A stretch of 64,000 nt of DNA, taken from contig CM049310.1 in the NCBI GenBank assembly GCA_026874595.1, positions 3,596,001-3,660,000 on the forward strand, read 5' to 3'. The notes under the pieces were generated by a model. It was not told where the DNA came from, did not search any database, and saw nothing but the letters and a program-made list of their open reading frames with translations. Shown piece by piece: positions 24,001 through 36,959 of this stretch. The translations under genes and the position numbers were made by a program. The DNA is from Sipunculus nudus (lineage: Eukaryota > Annelida > Sipuncula > Golfingiida > Sipunculidae). How positions within the stretch are numbered: the stretch's first letter is position 1; each line of letters starts with the position of its first letter.

Positions 24001-24417
24001 AAAGGTTATGATCCCCGCTGTGACATAGGCGATATGAGAATAAATAAATTTTAATGTACATATAATTTTGTGTGATTTTTTCGTTTTTACTGACTTGCAC
24101 GGAGGTTAGACCGAGCACAGCCGAACTGTTTTCGGAAATGACCGGAATGCGTGCACCGTGGTCACTCAGCCTGAACACACGATTAAAGACTATTGTTCAT
24201 ATGAATTACGTCACATAGGGATTTCCCCAGAATTATAACGTGTTAATCAGTATATGTCACGAGGAAAACCGTTTTCCGCCTGAAAGCATCGATTTAAATA
24301 ATTGTGAATATTGGAAACATTTGTCTGTCATTCACTGGTGAGTGGTCTGCCCATGCAATACATGTATTTGTTACGATTCAGGCGGCTGGTTTTCTGTCTT
24401 TTCCTGCCACTTTCACA

Positions 24418-24419
<2 letters not shown>

Positions 24420-24476
<57 letters not shown>
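24420..24476. repeat. (TA)n microsatellite
   Basis: About 28 uninterrupted TA units. Confidence 0.98.
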
Positions 24477-24479
<3 letters not shown>

Positions 24480-25889
24480 TTATTTATAAATATATACATT
24501 TATAAATCATACATGAATATTATATCACATATATAAACATCGTTTTTATCCGCAACTGCGACCGCATAAAAGGAATCGGCCTTGCCGCATATACCGCTTG
24601 AAAGGAATCGTAGCTTTGGGCCTACATTTGACCCAGGTTCTCACCTACGTGCGTGGTCAAAGTGAAAAACACATGCATGTTCCTCGTTTTATAAAATTGA
24701 GGGTTCAACCCAGGAGGACTAATGACAAAACCTAATTCAAGTTCCCAATTTCAGGAACAGGAGTGGGGTGGGGTGGAGTGGTGGCGGGGGTTTCAGGCCT
24801 CAAAATTTGTCTGATATGATGAAAAAAGAATACGGTGGCTGAAAATGGGATACGGACCCTCTGCATGCATGGAGTCCCGTTGGGTCCGCCTCTGCTACTT
24901 ACGAGGTATACATATTTGGGTTTCTTTCTTCAGGAACAGTGTCTTTGCCTCTTTCATGTGTTCCTCACATCAACCTAATCTTTATACGTCCAACGATAGA
25001 ATCCAGTTGAGTAAAATATCATCGAAAACCTGAATGCCCTCGCGTCTCATTCCGCTTTGCAATATAAACACCATCACTGACCAGGTCTTCAAAGTAAACA
25101 TACCGGGGTATGAATTTCTTGTCACGAGCACAACGCCACAAAATTAATGTAAAAATAATAAATACATTTCTTATTGAGAAAGTATTCCACTGAAAACCTA
25201 TATTTTCTTTTAACTTTTAGAATAAAAAAATGAGCAAATTAATATTCGACATCTCAGTTAATATATCTCCCCAACCCCAGTAAAAAAGCCCGGTATACCG
25301 GTTTATCAGCTAGTAAGCATATAAAATGGATTTCGTCTTCAACTGAATTGTCCTAACATATTGTGCATATCTTTCCTCGGGTTTAAATTTTCTAAATTTA
25401 CCTTTGATTGCATCTCGAATATTTTTGATCGTCCAAACTTCAATTTCTAACGGTAAGATTCCACACCTAAGCTGTGCCATTAGGGATCTCTTTTCCCACG
25501 TTAAATATCGAATGACATAAGGTTCAGTACAGAGTGAAGATATGAGTTATGCGTATGTTCTTATAGTTTTTTGCTTAATTTCATTTCTTCTAGCCACTTA
25601 GATTCGTTTCAACAGGACAATTTAACCCCTCAGCAACAATATGTGTCCATTCGCTACGTCTAAAATGACCTCTAATTTAGCTGATCAATTGTTATATCGT
25701 AACTACTGGTCCCAGGTGAAAATGTGTTCTACAATCCTTTCTTCGTCCATTAATATGAGCTTTTAATATTTTCATCTGGCGCCTTTCCAAACTGGAGTTA
25801 GTATTAGTTGTTACCTGAATAACAATGTCACAAAGTCGCTTGTAACTGGACTATCTCCAATAAACTATAGCCACCCTCTTTTGTATTGG

Positions 25890-26557
25890 TTGACTAGTTT
25901 TTAGTAGTATTACACTGGCTCCCTGTACGTTACAGAATAAAATATACAAACTATCGGTACATATTTATAATGCCATGAATGACCAGTCACCAAAATTTAT
26001 TAGAGACATGTTAGAAGTCTACAGGCTATATAAATCAGTAATGTTTAACATTGGTAAAACAAAAAACACGGACCAAAGTCTATGGAAGGTTTTTTAGTTA
26101 TTGCTGTAACAGAGCTGTGGAATAAACTTCCTAGCAGCATTACAGAAGCAAAAACATTTTCTAATTTCAAGACATTACTTTAAACCTATGTCCAAGCTTC
26201 AGTTTGAACTTATAATTGTACATACACATTACCTGCAATGATTCATAGTTATACACAAGTGAATTTATATTTCTTTTTAACGTTTGTGACCTTTTAACTC
26301 TATCAGTATCAGTCTTTGAATTTCTTACTTTTATTATTCTCTCTTGTCTTCTCGAAGATTTTTTTTAATATCTTAGTATTTTTAATGTTTAGTCAGTTTA
26401 TATTGTAAGAGATTTAGTTGTAGTGTAATTTGTATTTTGACAATCACCTATATAGGCTTTATGTTTATTATTTTATAAGAAATGTAAATTGTAAAACACT
26501 TATTAACATTTGTGGGGTGAAAAGGGCTATATAAATATGGTATTATAATAATAATAC
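25890..26557 (+). mobile_element. LINE 3' end (CR1/L2-like reverse transcriptase tail), degraded
   Basis: Frameshifted translation gives LHWLPVRYRIKY-like, YNAMNDQSPKFIRDMLEVYR and ELWNKLPSSITEAKTFSNFK, the characteristic end of non-LTR ORF2. It is followed by GGGCTATATAAATATGGTATT and a TAATAA-rich tail. The ORF is broken by frameshifts and stops. It ends about 300 bp before the ABT1 start. Confidence 0.75.
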
Positions 26558-26785
26558 GTTGCTGTGCTACGCTTATTCCTATGAGGACCACATTGGATAT
26601 ATAAATGTTTTAACAGTACTTTTGTGTGTTATCCTTGGTAACTTTTATGTGTATTTCCGTCGTTTGTACATACCTAAGAATTTACCTAATAAAATCAATC
26701 TGTCAAAGTTTCCACTTGTTGCTCTAAATGAGGTGCGCGAGGTGATTCAAATTCGTGCCGAAGCGGAGGCAGTAGTCTTCCCTCA

Positions 26786-26801
26786 CAGCGCCACCGCGTG
26801 G
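26786..26801 (-). promoter_or_regulatory. CTCF-like site upstream of ABT1
   Basis: The minus strand reads CCACGCGGTGGCGCTG, close to the bilaterian CTCF consensus CCRCNNGGNGGCRS. It lies 54 bp upstream of the ABT1 start codon, in sequence I do not recognise as repeat. Function is inferred from the motif only. Confidence 0.45.
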
Positions 26802-26854
26802 AATTTTTATGAACCCAATTTACTCTTGGTTATCCAGCACATGGCGAAATCAAC

Positions 26855-27101
26855 ATGGCAGCTTCCAGTGAAGAAAACATGGAACACAACGAGGATTATT
26901 CAGACACCGAGATGACAATAGAGGAGAGTGAGACAGTGACACCAACAAACCCGAAAAAGAAAGGGAAAAAGAAAGTACCAGTTGCCGGTGTGGTATACCT
27001 CAGCAGAATCCCAGCGTGTATGAACGTGAAGAAAATCCGGGAAGTCTTTGGCCAGTATGGGGAAGTGGGTCGAGTGTTCTTACAACCCGACACCAAAACT
27101 G
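26855..27101 (+). CDS. ABT1: ABT1 exon 1
   Basis: Starts at the ATG with A at -3 and G at +4. It encodes 82 residues plus one base and ends at ACTG|GTAAGA. The apparent extension to 27,211 in the same frame is intron read-through. Confidence 0.92.
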
Positions 27102-29069
27102 GTAAGAAATATTCCCAGTTATCACTGGTTATCATAACGTTAGAAACAAATTATAGGAAGGTAAACGGAAGGGGTCTAGATTTGACAAAGTGTTTTTGTA
27201 ACTTAGTCTGAAAGAGGAACTAGAAAATCAGGAGCCACTATAGAACGCGGGCTTCGCTTGTTTTGAGGAACATATAAATAAAATTGTCACCTCTCATTCC
27301 CTATTTTAACTCCTACTTTTCCCTGTAGATGTCCCTACACTCGACTCTTCTAACATAAACAACTACTAAGCATCAGAAGTCGCCTGAATCGGGAATCGAA
27401 CCTACGATCTCTGGACTAGGAGCCCTACACGCTACTAAGTGAGCCGTGAAGACGAGATACCAGCAGGAACAAGTTTTATTCATTTATATCTGCGATTGAA
27501 GAGGCATCTATCGCAAAAATGGGAAACCATTTACTATTTTAACAGGAAAATTAAGCTTTAGGTGGGGGCTCCGCCCCCACACCCCCCTTCAGACGGGGAA
27601 CCCAGGTTCCCCGGACCCATCCTCCTCTAATATAATAAACTCCAGCTATGAGCAAAATTAAATACGGGAATTCTGAGGAAAATTATATATATCGGCCTTT
27701 TCAAGGAAACAATTCATTATGCGACACCCGTTTTACTGGCGGTAGGCTGAAGCCCGGTTTCTATAGTTCTGCCGAAAATCAGAATTCTGAGGAATGCAAG
27801 CCTGTCAGCTCTGGTGGGGGGGGGGGGGGGGCACTGTGGGATGCTCCTTTAACCGTGTTTGCATTCATCATTCGGTTCATATTCCCAGGTTTATTCGTGC
27901 ATAAGTGACTATGGTCACTAAACATTTGTAAATATTCCGTTATGACGTTCCTGAATCCAGATCATCAGCCTAATGCACACCAAGATCAAATTGATTCTTC
28001 ATTGACCTTTTCTTAAAATTCCCTGAAAATTTCATGAGAATCTGTTGAGTTATTTTTTTAACAAACACTTGAAACAGATGAATGGGGATGAACACGTAAC
28101 TTCTGGAGGAGGCAATTAAATGAAAGTCTCCCTTGTTGGAATATTATGGAAACATTTAATGTACTTTGTAGGTTATAATTTCATCAGTTTTACTATCTGT
28201 TCATTAGACTATGTTAAGGTAAATCTGACTGATTAAAAAAATAAAATGTAAAACTAAAATACCTGACATGAATTCAGATAATGATACTGGAATTGGTGAT
28301 TAATCAGGTAAAAGTTACCACAGATGTTGTATATAAATCGGGTCAATCCTGAGTGTTCAGTTATTTACGTGGCTTGCAGCACAACTTATTTCAATATTTG
28401 GTTTAATGGATTTCGTTAGGAAATGATGACCACCAAATTGTTTCAACTAAATTCTAAATTTTAGTTACTATGGCTTTTCATTCAGTGCAAATTGAATAAT
28501 AGTAAGAATGCATTTTATTTTACTTTGTTATCTTAAATGTACATATTTTCATTTCAGAGAAATCTGGAAAAAGTAAGAAGAATCGAAGGTTCACAGAAGG
28601 CTGGGTGGAGTTCTTGGATAAAAGAATTGCTAAAAAAGTGGCAGTCTCACTGAATAACAAGCAGGTTGGAGGAAAGAGGAGAAGTCCTTGGTATGAGGAA
28701 CTCTGGAACATAAAGTATCTGAACAGGTTCAAATGGGGTCATTTAAATGAGAGACTGGCGTATGAGAAAGCAGTTCATAAGCAGAGATTAAGGACAGAAA
28801 TCGCTCAGGTGAAGCGAGAAACAAACTTCTTCATACAGAATGTGGAAAAGAATAAAATCATGAAACGGTTAGAAAAGAAAAAGAAAGCTCCAGCAGAAAT
28901 GGATACAAGGGAGTGGACTTATCAGCAAAACCAACCAAGGGGCCAAGATAAGGAAAAGGGTCCAAAAGGAGGCCCTAAAGGCTCGCATATAAAGGTCGCT
29001 GTCAGTGCTTCATTTCTCAAAACCATATTTTCTGGTGGTGTTGCAGACCAAAATGAAGATGCAAGCTGA
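26855..29069 (+). CDS. ABT1: ABT1/ESF2-like RNA-binding ribosome biogenesis factor, two exons
   Basis: Exons 26855-27101 and 28558-29069 join in phase 1 (ACT G|GTAAG ... TTTCAG|AG) to give 252 aa. The acidic N-terminus (residues 1-30) is followed by a Lys stretch (33-40). An RRM runs from about 45 to 130: VVYLSRIP at 46-53, GQYGEVGRVFLQ at 66-77, FTEGWVEF in exon 2. The hallmark RRSPWYEELWNIKYLNRFKW and KRETNFF segments match human ABT1 and yeast Esf2. The family acts in the nucleolus in 18S rRNA/small-subunit processing; ABT1 was also reported as a TBP-binding activator. An AATAAA lies 90 bp past the stop, so the gene appears complete. The homology call is from memory of the family. Confidence 0.93.
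27340..27475 (-). mobile_element. tRNA-derived SINE head in ABT1 intron
   Basis: The minus strand reads GGCTCACTTAGTAGCGTG, then GGCTCCTAGTCCAGAGATC and GGTTCGATTCC. This is a near-perfect A box/anticodon arm/B box arrangement resembling tRNA-Arg(CCT), but with a shortened D arm and imperfect acceptor stem. It is therefore a SINE head, not a functional tRNA. Confidence 0.6.
28558..29069 (+). CDS. ABT1: ABT1 exon 2
   Basis: Begins after TTTCATTTCAG and ends at TGA (29,067-29,069). It encodes the second half of the RRM and the basic C-terminal region, with a run of Lys and charged residues (KRLEKKKKAP). Confidence 0.93.
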
Positions 29070-29158
29070 TGAAAATATTTTGTTCAATTTTTCATCTTAA
29101 TCACCTGGACAAAAGTCCAATTCATTTTCATTTTCTGGACCATAGTACCAATGATACA

Positions 29159-29164
29159 AATAAA
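29159..29164 (+). terminator. ABT1 polyadenylation signal
   Basis: AATAAA, 90 bp beyond the ABT1 stop codon. Confidence 0.7.
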
Positions 29165-29169
29165 CCATC

Positions 29170-30689
29170 AACATTTGAAACTTTGTTTGTTTGGTTTGCT
29201 CAGATTGACTGATTAACAAATCCTATATCTAGAAAATACTAACTTGTTATCAAGACAGGCTGGTGAAATCTCCATGGAAACAAAATATTAAGTTATAAAT
29301 TGTTGGGCAGTTTGCACATTTTATCCTTTGTACATGCAAATGTGAGAATAGTCAATTAACAGGGTTTCTGCAGGTTTTTAAAAATGTGGAAAGCCATGTA
29401 ATTTAAAACATCAAGGCCCTGAAAGTCTGAGAAATTTTGATTCACCCACAGGTCCTGGAAATTTTGCATGCACAGTTAAATTTGTCATTAAGAAGGTAGA
29501 ATAAATGTACACATTTCTTGTATGCTTAACAGGCCTTGCACACTGCAAAATGTTGCCATACATGTGTGCAAGTCTGTTGATTGAAACATAACCATGTGTC
29601 TCACATTTGCATATCCACAAAGCCAAGGTTGAAAATGTCATGAATCACAACTGACTATGACTTTTTGTGACTGGTTTCAGCGGTTTTGCACCTTGAGCCA
29701 AACAAATTTCCAGGAGTATTCAAGAACTTTCTGGGACAGTCATATTGGTTGTGTGGAACTTGCTAGTAGTAAGGATTCATGTCTCGTTACAATCATATAT
29801 TTGTGATATGTTATCAGAAAGACAAAGTTAAAATTGACTGATTTTTAACCCAAATTTGGCAGTCTTGTTTTGAGGGTGAAGTTGATTATTTATCTTCTTG
29901 TGTGATGTTACTCAAGTCTAAAAATGTTCATGTTAGGAAAGTTGGAAGACTACACAAGATGTCGCAAAACAGTCACCTTAGTTAGGAATGCAACTTGCTT
30001 ATCATTGGAACACACTTTGAATAAACCCCTACCCCCTCTTGTATAATAGACCTGCACATGGATTGGATTGGAGCCATGTACAGATACGAATGGTTCAATA
30101 TGAGAAGCATTGAGGCAACTAGACTGGTGCTGCCATCTGTCAAATGGAATATATGAAACATTTCATAGTTTCTTAAGGCCCACTTGAAAATAGGAAACTG
30201 GTTTCAGTTTAGGAAAGATCAGTTCTGTATGGTTTCTCCTTGTATTTATAAGTGTACAGTTTTGGTTTTAATAGAAAAATTATGATGACATAAATTATTA
30301 AATATAATTGAATTAATGATGAGAATATTATCAAAAGTTAAGGGTTATGCCTGGACACTTTGAGACCAAGTGAGAGCATTATTAAATTGTGACTGGCCAA
30401 TTTATATTGCAATTATGATGAAAATAGACTGTTTCTCTGTGTCCTATGACATATTCATGTGTCAGAAGATGTGCACACAGGATACGTGCTTCTCAGCTTT
30501 AGCAATACAGAGGTCAGCTCCCTAGGCAGCGAAAATCTTGCGCTTCTAAAGAAGCTACTGAATTTGAGATATAGGTAGTACGCCTAAAGGTAAAGAGCTA
30601 AGTGAAGAGAGTGATACAGGGTTTAAGTAGTAAATATTGAATTCAAAACACTTTCGAAAGATTGTTTATACCTCAATCATTGCTAATTA
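29170..30689. other. Intergenic, no recognisable feature
   Basis: AT-rich, with only short frames. The stretch 29,360-29,480 has a repeat-like look (GTTTCTGCAGGTTTTTAAAA), but I could not match it to another copy in the window. Confidence 0.5.
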
Positions 30690-31900
30690 GTCCCCCGCTG
30701 TAAGAGGGAGGACTACTTAAATGGACAGCTTCCTTCTGGCTGTCGTTCAGTCCGGCAGTCTGTCGGTCCGTCACGCCCCATTCTTTTACCACATTTCTCT
30801 AAGACCCTTTCTGCTTTCATCACCAAATTTTACACACTCAGCACATGACTGACATTGGATTATCACTGCAGGTGGCGTCACCTCTGTTTAATGACTTTCT
30901 GTGCTCGAAAATGGTCTTTTTCACTTTTGTTCAGACAAGTCGGTTAATAAGAACACTTTAGCCTTCAAATCATATGCAAGGATTCCTTGGAAATCATTGT
31001 ATACTATATCCAACAGAATTATTTTCAGACTGATGTTTCCACAAAGTTCAAATTTTGGTGATCACGAAATTTGCTGATTTCTCTTCAGTCCGTCCATCCC
31101 GCCCATTCTTCAACTACATTTGAATTTCTCTAAGAACCTTGCTGCTCTTTTCAACAAATTTCAGCACGACTCACATTAGATTATCACCTGCAGGTGGCGC
31201 CAACTTTGTTTACTGACTTTCTGTGCTCCAAAATGGTCCTATTCATGTTCGTTCACATAAGTCCGTAAATAAGAACAATTTAGCATTCAAATCATATGCA
31301 AGGATTCCTTGGAGCTATTTGAATTCAATGAATACTATATTGAATAGAATTATTTCCACACTGTTTCCACTGGTGTTCAAATTTTGGTGATTGCAAAATT
31401 CTCTGATTTCCCTTCAGTGTGTCCATCCCCCTTTTCTTTTACCACATTTCTCTAGGACCTTTGCTGCTCTCTTCACCAAATTTTACACATTTACTCAGCA
31501 CATGACTGACATGTGATTATCAACTGCAGCTGGCACCACCTCTGTTTAACGACTTTCTGTGCTCCAAAATGTTTTCTGTTTTAGTTTCCCTTAGAAAAGT
31601 CAGTAAATTAGAACACTAGCCTTGAAATCATATGCAAGGATTCCTTAGGCTAATTGAATTCAATGAATATTTTATTGAAAAGAATTATTAGATATATTGA
31701 TCGCATACATAAGACAGGTGGCGCCACTGATATTCATTTTGCAAGCCTGCTCTTCTTGTTTAGTTGCATTAATATTTAATTGAAAAGAATTATTAGATAA
31801 ATTGATCGCATACATAAGACAGGTGGCGCCACTGATATTCATTTTGCAAGCCTGCTCTTCTTGTTTAGTTGCATTCATTACATAAGACAGCTAAATCCAT
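30690..31900 (+). repeat. Repeat family D, tandem ~320-bp units
   Basis: Three units share TCTCTAAGACC, CACCAAATTT, CTTTCTGTGCTCCAAAATGG, TAAGTCCGTAAATAAGAACA and CAAATCATATGCAAGGATTC. Each has a palindrome relative (TGCAGGTGGCGTCACC, TGCAGGTGGCGCCAAC, TGCAGCTGGCACCACC). It ends in a 105-bp direct duplication at 31,674-31,875, each half with AGGTGGCGCCA. Confidence 0.7.
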
Positions 31901-32879
31901 CCCTGGAGGTGTTTTTGCAGTTTAGCCAAAACCAGTGTCTGTTTCGCTTTCTTTAAGTGAATGGTTTCAAGGAAGCAAGTAAAACCAGTTTCTAATTTTA
32001 GAGCCTGCCCTTATTCTGTCCAGCTTTGAATGGTGGAGTATCAATCCAATAATCAGAAGAGATTCCAGAGGAGGGGATCCAGGGGGTCCCCCCTTTCAAT
32101 CATCGCAACCTTATTTTAAGGGTTTCAGACAATTTTTGCGGCCTTGATCCATCCTTTTTTGGACCTGGAACTTTTTTTAGGCTTTGTTATTAGGAATGAA
32201 AGCAAATTCAAGATCTTGTATAATATGGTAAGAAAACAAGACACTTAAGAGATTCACATTTTTATTACACAGACAAAAAGATATTGTGAAAAATAAATAA
32301 ACCCACACAGGTATGACAAATGTCTTGAGACTAAATGAATGAGAAATTAATTATCATAATTTATGGTGGGGTGATCATGACACGCAAGTGTTGCAACTCT
32401 AAAATCATATGTTGGGTCAACGTATTTCCTTCTATGCAACCCTTTTGTTAACCATACAGTGATGTGATATGATTGGCTACTGGAAGTGTGATGGTCCTGG
32501 ATAAATATTTAAACCTGCTAACATTTATTTTCCCATAATAATAACATACATATGATGTAAATTCTGAACATTTTCTGTGCTACAGAGATATTTATGAATC
32601 ACCAGAAGTTTTATTTATCATATTTATTGCTGATCACATTAAGAATTTTTACTCTCTCCACTGAGATTCCTGCCCAGATTCTAATTATAATCAATTAGTC
32701 ACACTTAATTCATCCTACAAACTGGAATCATCTGTGTTCAACTTAATGAAAACTCATTGAAGAACTGCCCCTAGGAATAACTGACTAAACTGCCATCTAG
32801 AGAATTGTGATGAACCTACAAACTTAAAACATTTAGACCCATCCAAATTAAAAAAAAAAATACAATTGCGCATATTTTT

Positions 32880-34730
32880 CACAGCATGATCTCATGTAAT
32901 GCAGGGTGCTACTGAAATGACTTTCTGTGACCACAGTTTGTCTTAAAATCATGGAAACAGGAAAACACCATTCAGAATTTTATTATTCATTAGTCATATA
33001 GACATGTCCCTTTCAGTTCAAAATGGTTTGACCTTGAACATTTGGGGATAATTATAAAAAAAAAAGGTCACAGATCCGCAAGAGCAAGGTCCTGAGTTTA
33101 ACTAGACAGACATATCCTGTCTAAGGGTGAGACGGGTGTATGACTGAATACACAATTATCTAGAGTGAAACTCTGACCATTTTTTTTCTCTCACTAACAT
33201 GCTATTTTCAGTTGTTCCCTGTGCTGGTATTTTCCTATTATACCTGTGCTGGTATTACTGTGTATTGTGACCCCTGACATGGAATTTATGTTTTAACCAA
33301 AGTCTGTTTATTTAATTGTTGATTTCTGTGCAAATCTCAGGTTTACCAAGCAACTTCTTAGCATTGTCTATTACTCTTCTCTTACCTAAATACATCACAA
33401 CCAAATTTCCAAGAAACTTTTAAGCTAGGAGGTGTTGATTCAGTTTAAGCTAAGAGGTAAGGGGGTTGATTCAGTTTAAGCTAGGAGATGTGGAGGTTGA
33501 TCAAGTTTAAGCTAGGAGATGTGGAGGTTGATTCAGTTTAAGCTAGGAGATGTAGGGGTTGATTCAGTGTAAGCTAGGAGGTGTGGGGGTTGATTCAGTG
33601 TAAGCTAGGAGGTGTGGGGGTTGATTCAGTTTAAGCTAGGAGATGTGGGGGTTGATTCAGTGTAAGCTAGGAGGTGTGGGGGTTGATTCAGTGTAAGCAA
33701 GGAGGTGTGGGGGTTGATTCAGTGTAAGCTAGGAGGTGTGGGGGTTGATTCAGTGTAAGCTAGGAGGTGTGGGGGTTGATTCAGTGTAAGCTAGGAGGTG
33801 TGGGGGTTGATTCAGTGTAAGCTAGGAGGTGTGGGGGTTGATTCAGTGTAAGCTAGGAGGTGTGGGGGTTGATTCAGTGTAAGCTAGGAGGTGTGGGGGT
33901 TGATTCAGTTTAAGCTAGGAGATGTGGGGGTTGATTCAGTGTAAGCTAGGAGGTGTGGGGGTTGATTCAGTGTAAGCTAGGAGGTGTGGGGGTTGATTCA
34001 GTTTAAGCTAGGAGATGTGGAAGTTGATTCAGTGTAAGCTAGGAGGTGTGGGGTTGAGTCAGTTTAAGCTAAGAGGTGTGGGGGTTGATTCAGTTATAGC
34101 TAAGAGATATTGGGTTTGATTCAGTTTAGGCTAGGAGATGTGGAGGTTGATTCAGTGTAAGCTAGGAGATGTGGAAGTTGATTCAGTTTAAGCTTGGAGT
34201 CATGGGGGTTGATTCAGTTTAAGCTAGGAGATGTGGGATTGATTCAGTTTAAGCTAGAAGGTGTGGGGTAGATTCAGAATGCTTTTTGCTCATGAATGAT
34301 CTCATTTAATGCAGACTACAGCCAATTAAAGTATTGAGTTATGGGTCTCATTTTATCTGGAAATCATTCAATCTGGACTAGCAGGTACATGAGTTTGACT
34401 TTCAAATCTTAATTTGCAGCCTGTCCATTTCCATCCTAAATGGTTTGACCTTCAGAGTAAAACTTTTCCATTAGGTCACAGATCAACAGTGAACAGGGGT
34501 TGAGCTGACCTGGTCATACAGACATTTATTTTTCTGTCAAAGGATTAGACATGTGACCACCTGGATTTTGTTCACCTTGTACTGTGGGACAGTTAATCAT
34601 CTACTTCATCCAGGTGTGCCAGGTATCGTTTATTCCTCTACCTCAGTAACATTTCTATACAAACCTCAGGTTAACAAAGCAACCTCATACCAAGTATTGT
34701 CTATCTGTGTCTGACCTTATGCAGGGTCAT
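32880..34730. repeat. Diverged segmental duplication flanking the 31-bp array
   Basis: 32,880-33,420 and 34,280-34,730 share, in order, ATGATCTCAT.TAATGCAG, AAATGGTTTGACCTT, AGGTCACAGATC, and AAACCTCAGGTTAAC.AAGCAAC versus a close variant. The minisatellite sits between the two copies. Confidence 0.6.
33420..34275. repeat. 31-bp minisatellite
   Basis: About 27 copies of a 31-bp unit around TTGATTCAGTGTAAGCTAGG with GGTGTGGGGG. The central copies are almost identical and the outer ones diverged (AGATGTGG, TTTAAGC), the usual pattern of array growth from the middle. Confidence 0.95.
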
Positions 34731-35764
34731 TATCAATCAAGTACAATGTTCATGGTGAAGCCCCATAACTCTTTGCATATTCAGCTAACCCCGTACAGTT
34801 TCACGGTCTGCTGGTTATACTAAATGGTTGTCCTGGTGCAGGGGTTTCCAGGGGTTTGGTTTTAAAAGGGGTGACTTCCCTGTTGTTGTTCCACCCTGAT
34901 CAAGGAGAGTTCAAGGTGGCATCCCTGGCTAACACCTCTTCATTAATAATCAATCCAAAAATTGTCTTAAATTGAAATTTTACCATTTAAATATCTATTC
35001 AGTTTAAACCTAGATTGTTCTCTCCTCTGGTCTATGTATTGATGAAATTGTCATTATATCTTTTTATTATATGATATTTGATATCATTAAGAAAATATTT
35101 TTGTATTTAAAATCACCTTAAAAACCATGTAAGATGAACCACTTTTACTTTGTGAATAGATGAAATTAATAAGTTTATTCCAATAAAATACACTTGCCAT
35201 TAAAATGAACCCTGTACCAGGTCTCAAATTATATAAACTCTGGAGTCTAATGTGCATTTAAAATAACTCTTGGACTTATTTTAAATGGATTTTTTTTTGG
35301 CCAGGGAGGCTATATCCAGGGAAGGAGTTAATTATGTGCAAACAATTGGAGAATAAAACAAATTTATACAACTCTTTAAGTTAGAAATAGCATTTTCCAG
35401 TTTTACTAAAAGTGGCAGTCAGTATAAAAGTATTAAAATCCAGCCAGACAGATGTACACATCTTAATCAGAAGCACGTGCAGTGTTATTCTGTATGCTGT
35501 TTGACCACAATATTGTACAAACAAATGACCCTTCAGTCTGCACTTCAAAATTTCTAAAATAACTCTTGCTCATCACATCACACTAATTTCTAGAAGATAA
35601 GTATCCAAAGACCAATATTTCTGATTTTTCATTATACAAACAATTTAGTATTTACTAATCTAATGTCAGATATTCTACATTCCTACATTCCAGAAGCTGA
35701 AAAAAAGTCTCCTCACATAACATTTTATTGCTGTATTTTATGGCAATTGTTACGAAGACAAATT

Positions 35765-35860
35765 GCTCAGGGGAAAATTCTGGGCCGATCCAGGATTCGA
35801 ACCCATGTTGGTGGCACACATGTCCGGCATTCCAATCGCTTCGCCAGAAAAGCAAGCTTC
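35765..35860 (-). mobile_element. tRNA-derived SINE head
   Basis: The minus strand has TGGCGAAGCGATTGGAATGC (A-box region) and a perfect B box GGTTCGAATCC. The acceptor stem does not pair, which argues for a SINE relic rather than a tRNA gene. Confidence 0.5.
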
Positions 35861-36959
35861 ACTAGTGAGACAGTTTGGTCCGTTTTTATGTCACCCCATA
35901 ACACAATAGCCATACTAAAACTGCATGTAGCTATGTTCTACAATATTTTCATTTAAAACATCCTTTAACAATTGTTCCTAAACACATATAATGGCAAGCA
36001 TTAATGTTTAAACCAAGTTTGAATCTCACCCTTAAATCTTCTCCCTGTTAGTGTACCATGCGCTGAATCACATGCTGTTGTCACAAACTGAGTATTATAT
36101 ATATATAAAAGTAATTTAAAAAAAAACATTTGACAGCTGAAGCTCTGTTTTGCATGTTCTCAATGTATTTTGTAATTTATAAAAAAAATAACCAATTTAA
36201 AAATCTTGACCCTAAAGCTTTTTATACCAATGATTATATACACATTGCAGCTTGTTTTTCTAGAGAGCTCATTACTCTAAACTAAATTTCAAATTTTTAA
36301 TACTTCTTACCTTGCATCAAACCATCTGTAAATATATGTTATACTCCTTTTGCTACCAGATTTTTTCAGGACAGTGACCTAAAACTTTCTTATTCAAGTT
36401 ATCAGAGCTTGGTGAATTTAAAGAAGTATAATTGATCAGATCTTTAATGTAAGGTGACATGAATCTTGCTGAGCCATAATTTGATATGCTCTGATTAAAA
36501 GGTCTGTGATACCCAAACTGAACTCCACAGGAGTCAACAACATAGCAGACATAGATTATTATAAGCTTAATTTTATATTATCAAGCACAAGGTCCCAAAG
36601 ACAGAGTGAACATAAGACCCCTGATTTCATTTATAAATGAATTTAAACTAAAACACAGCTGGTGTCCCTGAGCCATAGCACCAACTGAGATTTAATATAC
36701 ACAACGCTTCATTTAAATTACCAAGAACTACTCAATGAGCCAAATGACTTACCAGTATTCAACATTAAAATACCAACTGCCATCTGCATGTACAGATTTT
36801 GCATCACATAACAGATAATACATTTTTATATGAAAAGGGACTATCAGCTGTATTTTTTCTGTGCTCTGTAATAGCCTGATCAGAATGGTTGAAAGTGGAT
36901 GGGACATTATGATAATTGAGGCTTGTGTCTGGAAAACATCCTGTGTTAACACAGATCAT

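Noticed and set aside
26559-26915. 118-codon frame upstream of and overlapping ABT1
   Set aside because: It starts in the LINE tail and overlaps the true ABT1 start in another frame; no protein similarity.
27380-27450. tRNA-Arg(CCT) gene
   Set aside because: Box A and box B are good, but the D arm is shortened and the acceptor stem does not pair; it fits a SINE head in the ABT1 intron.
35783-35850. tRNA gene
   Set aside because: Only the B box is intact; the cloverleaf cannot be closed.
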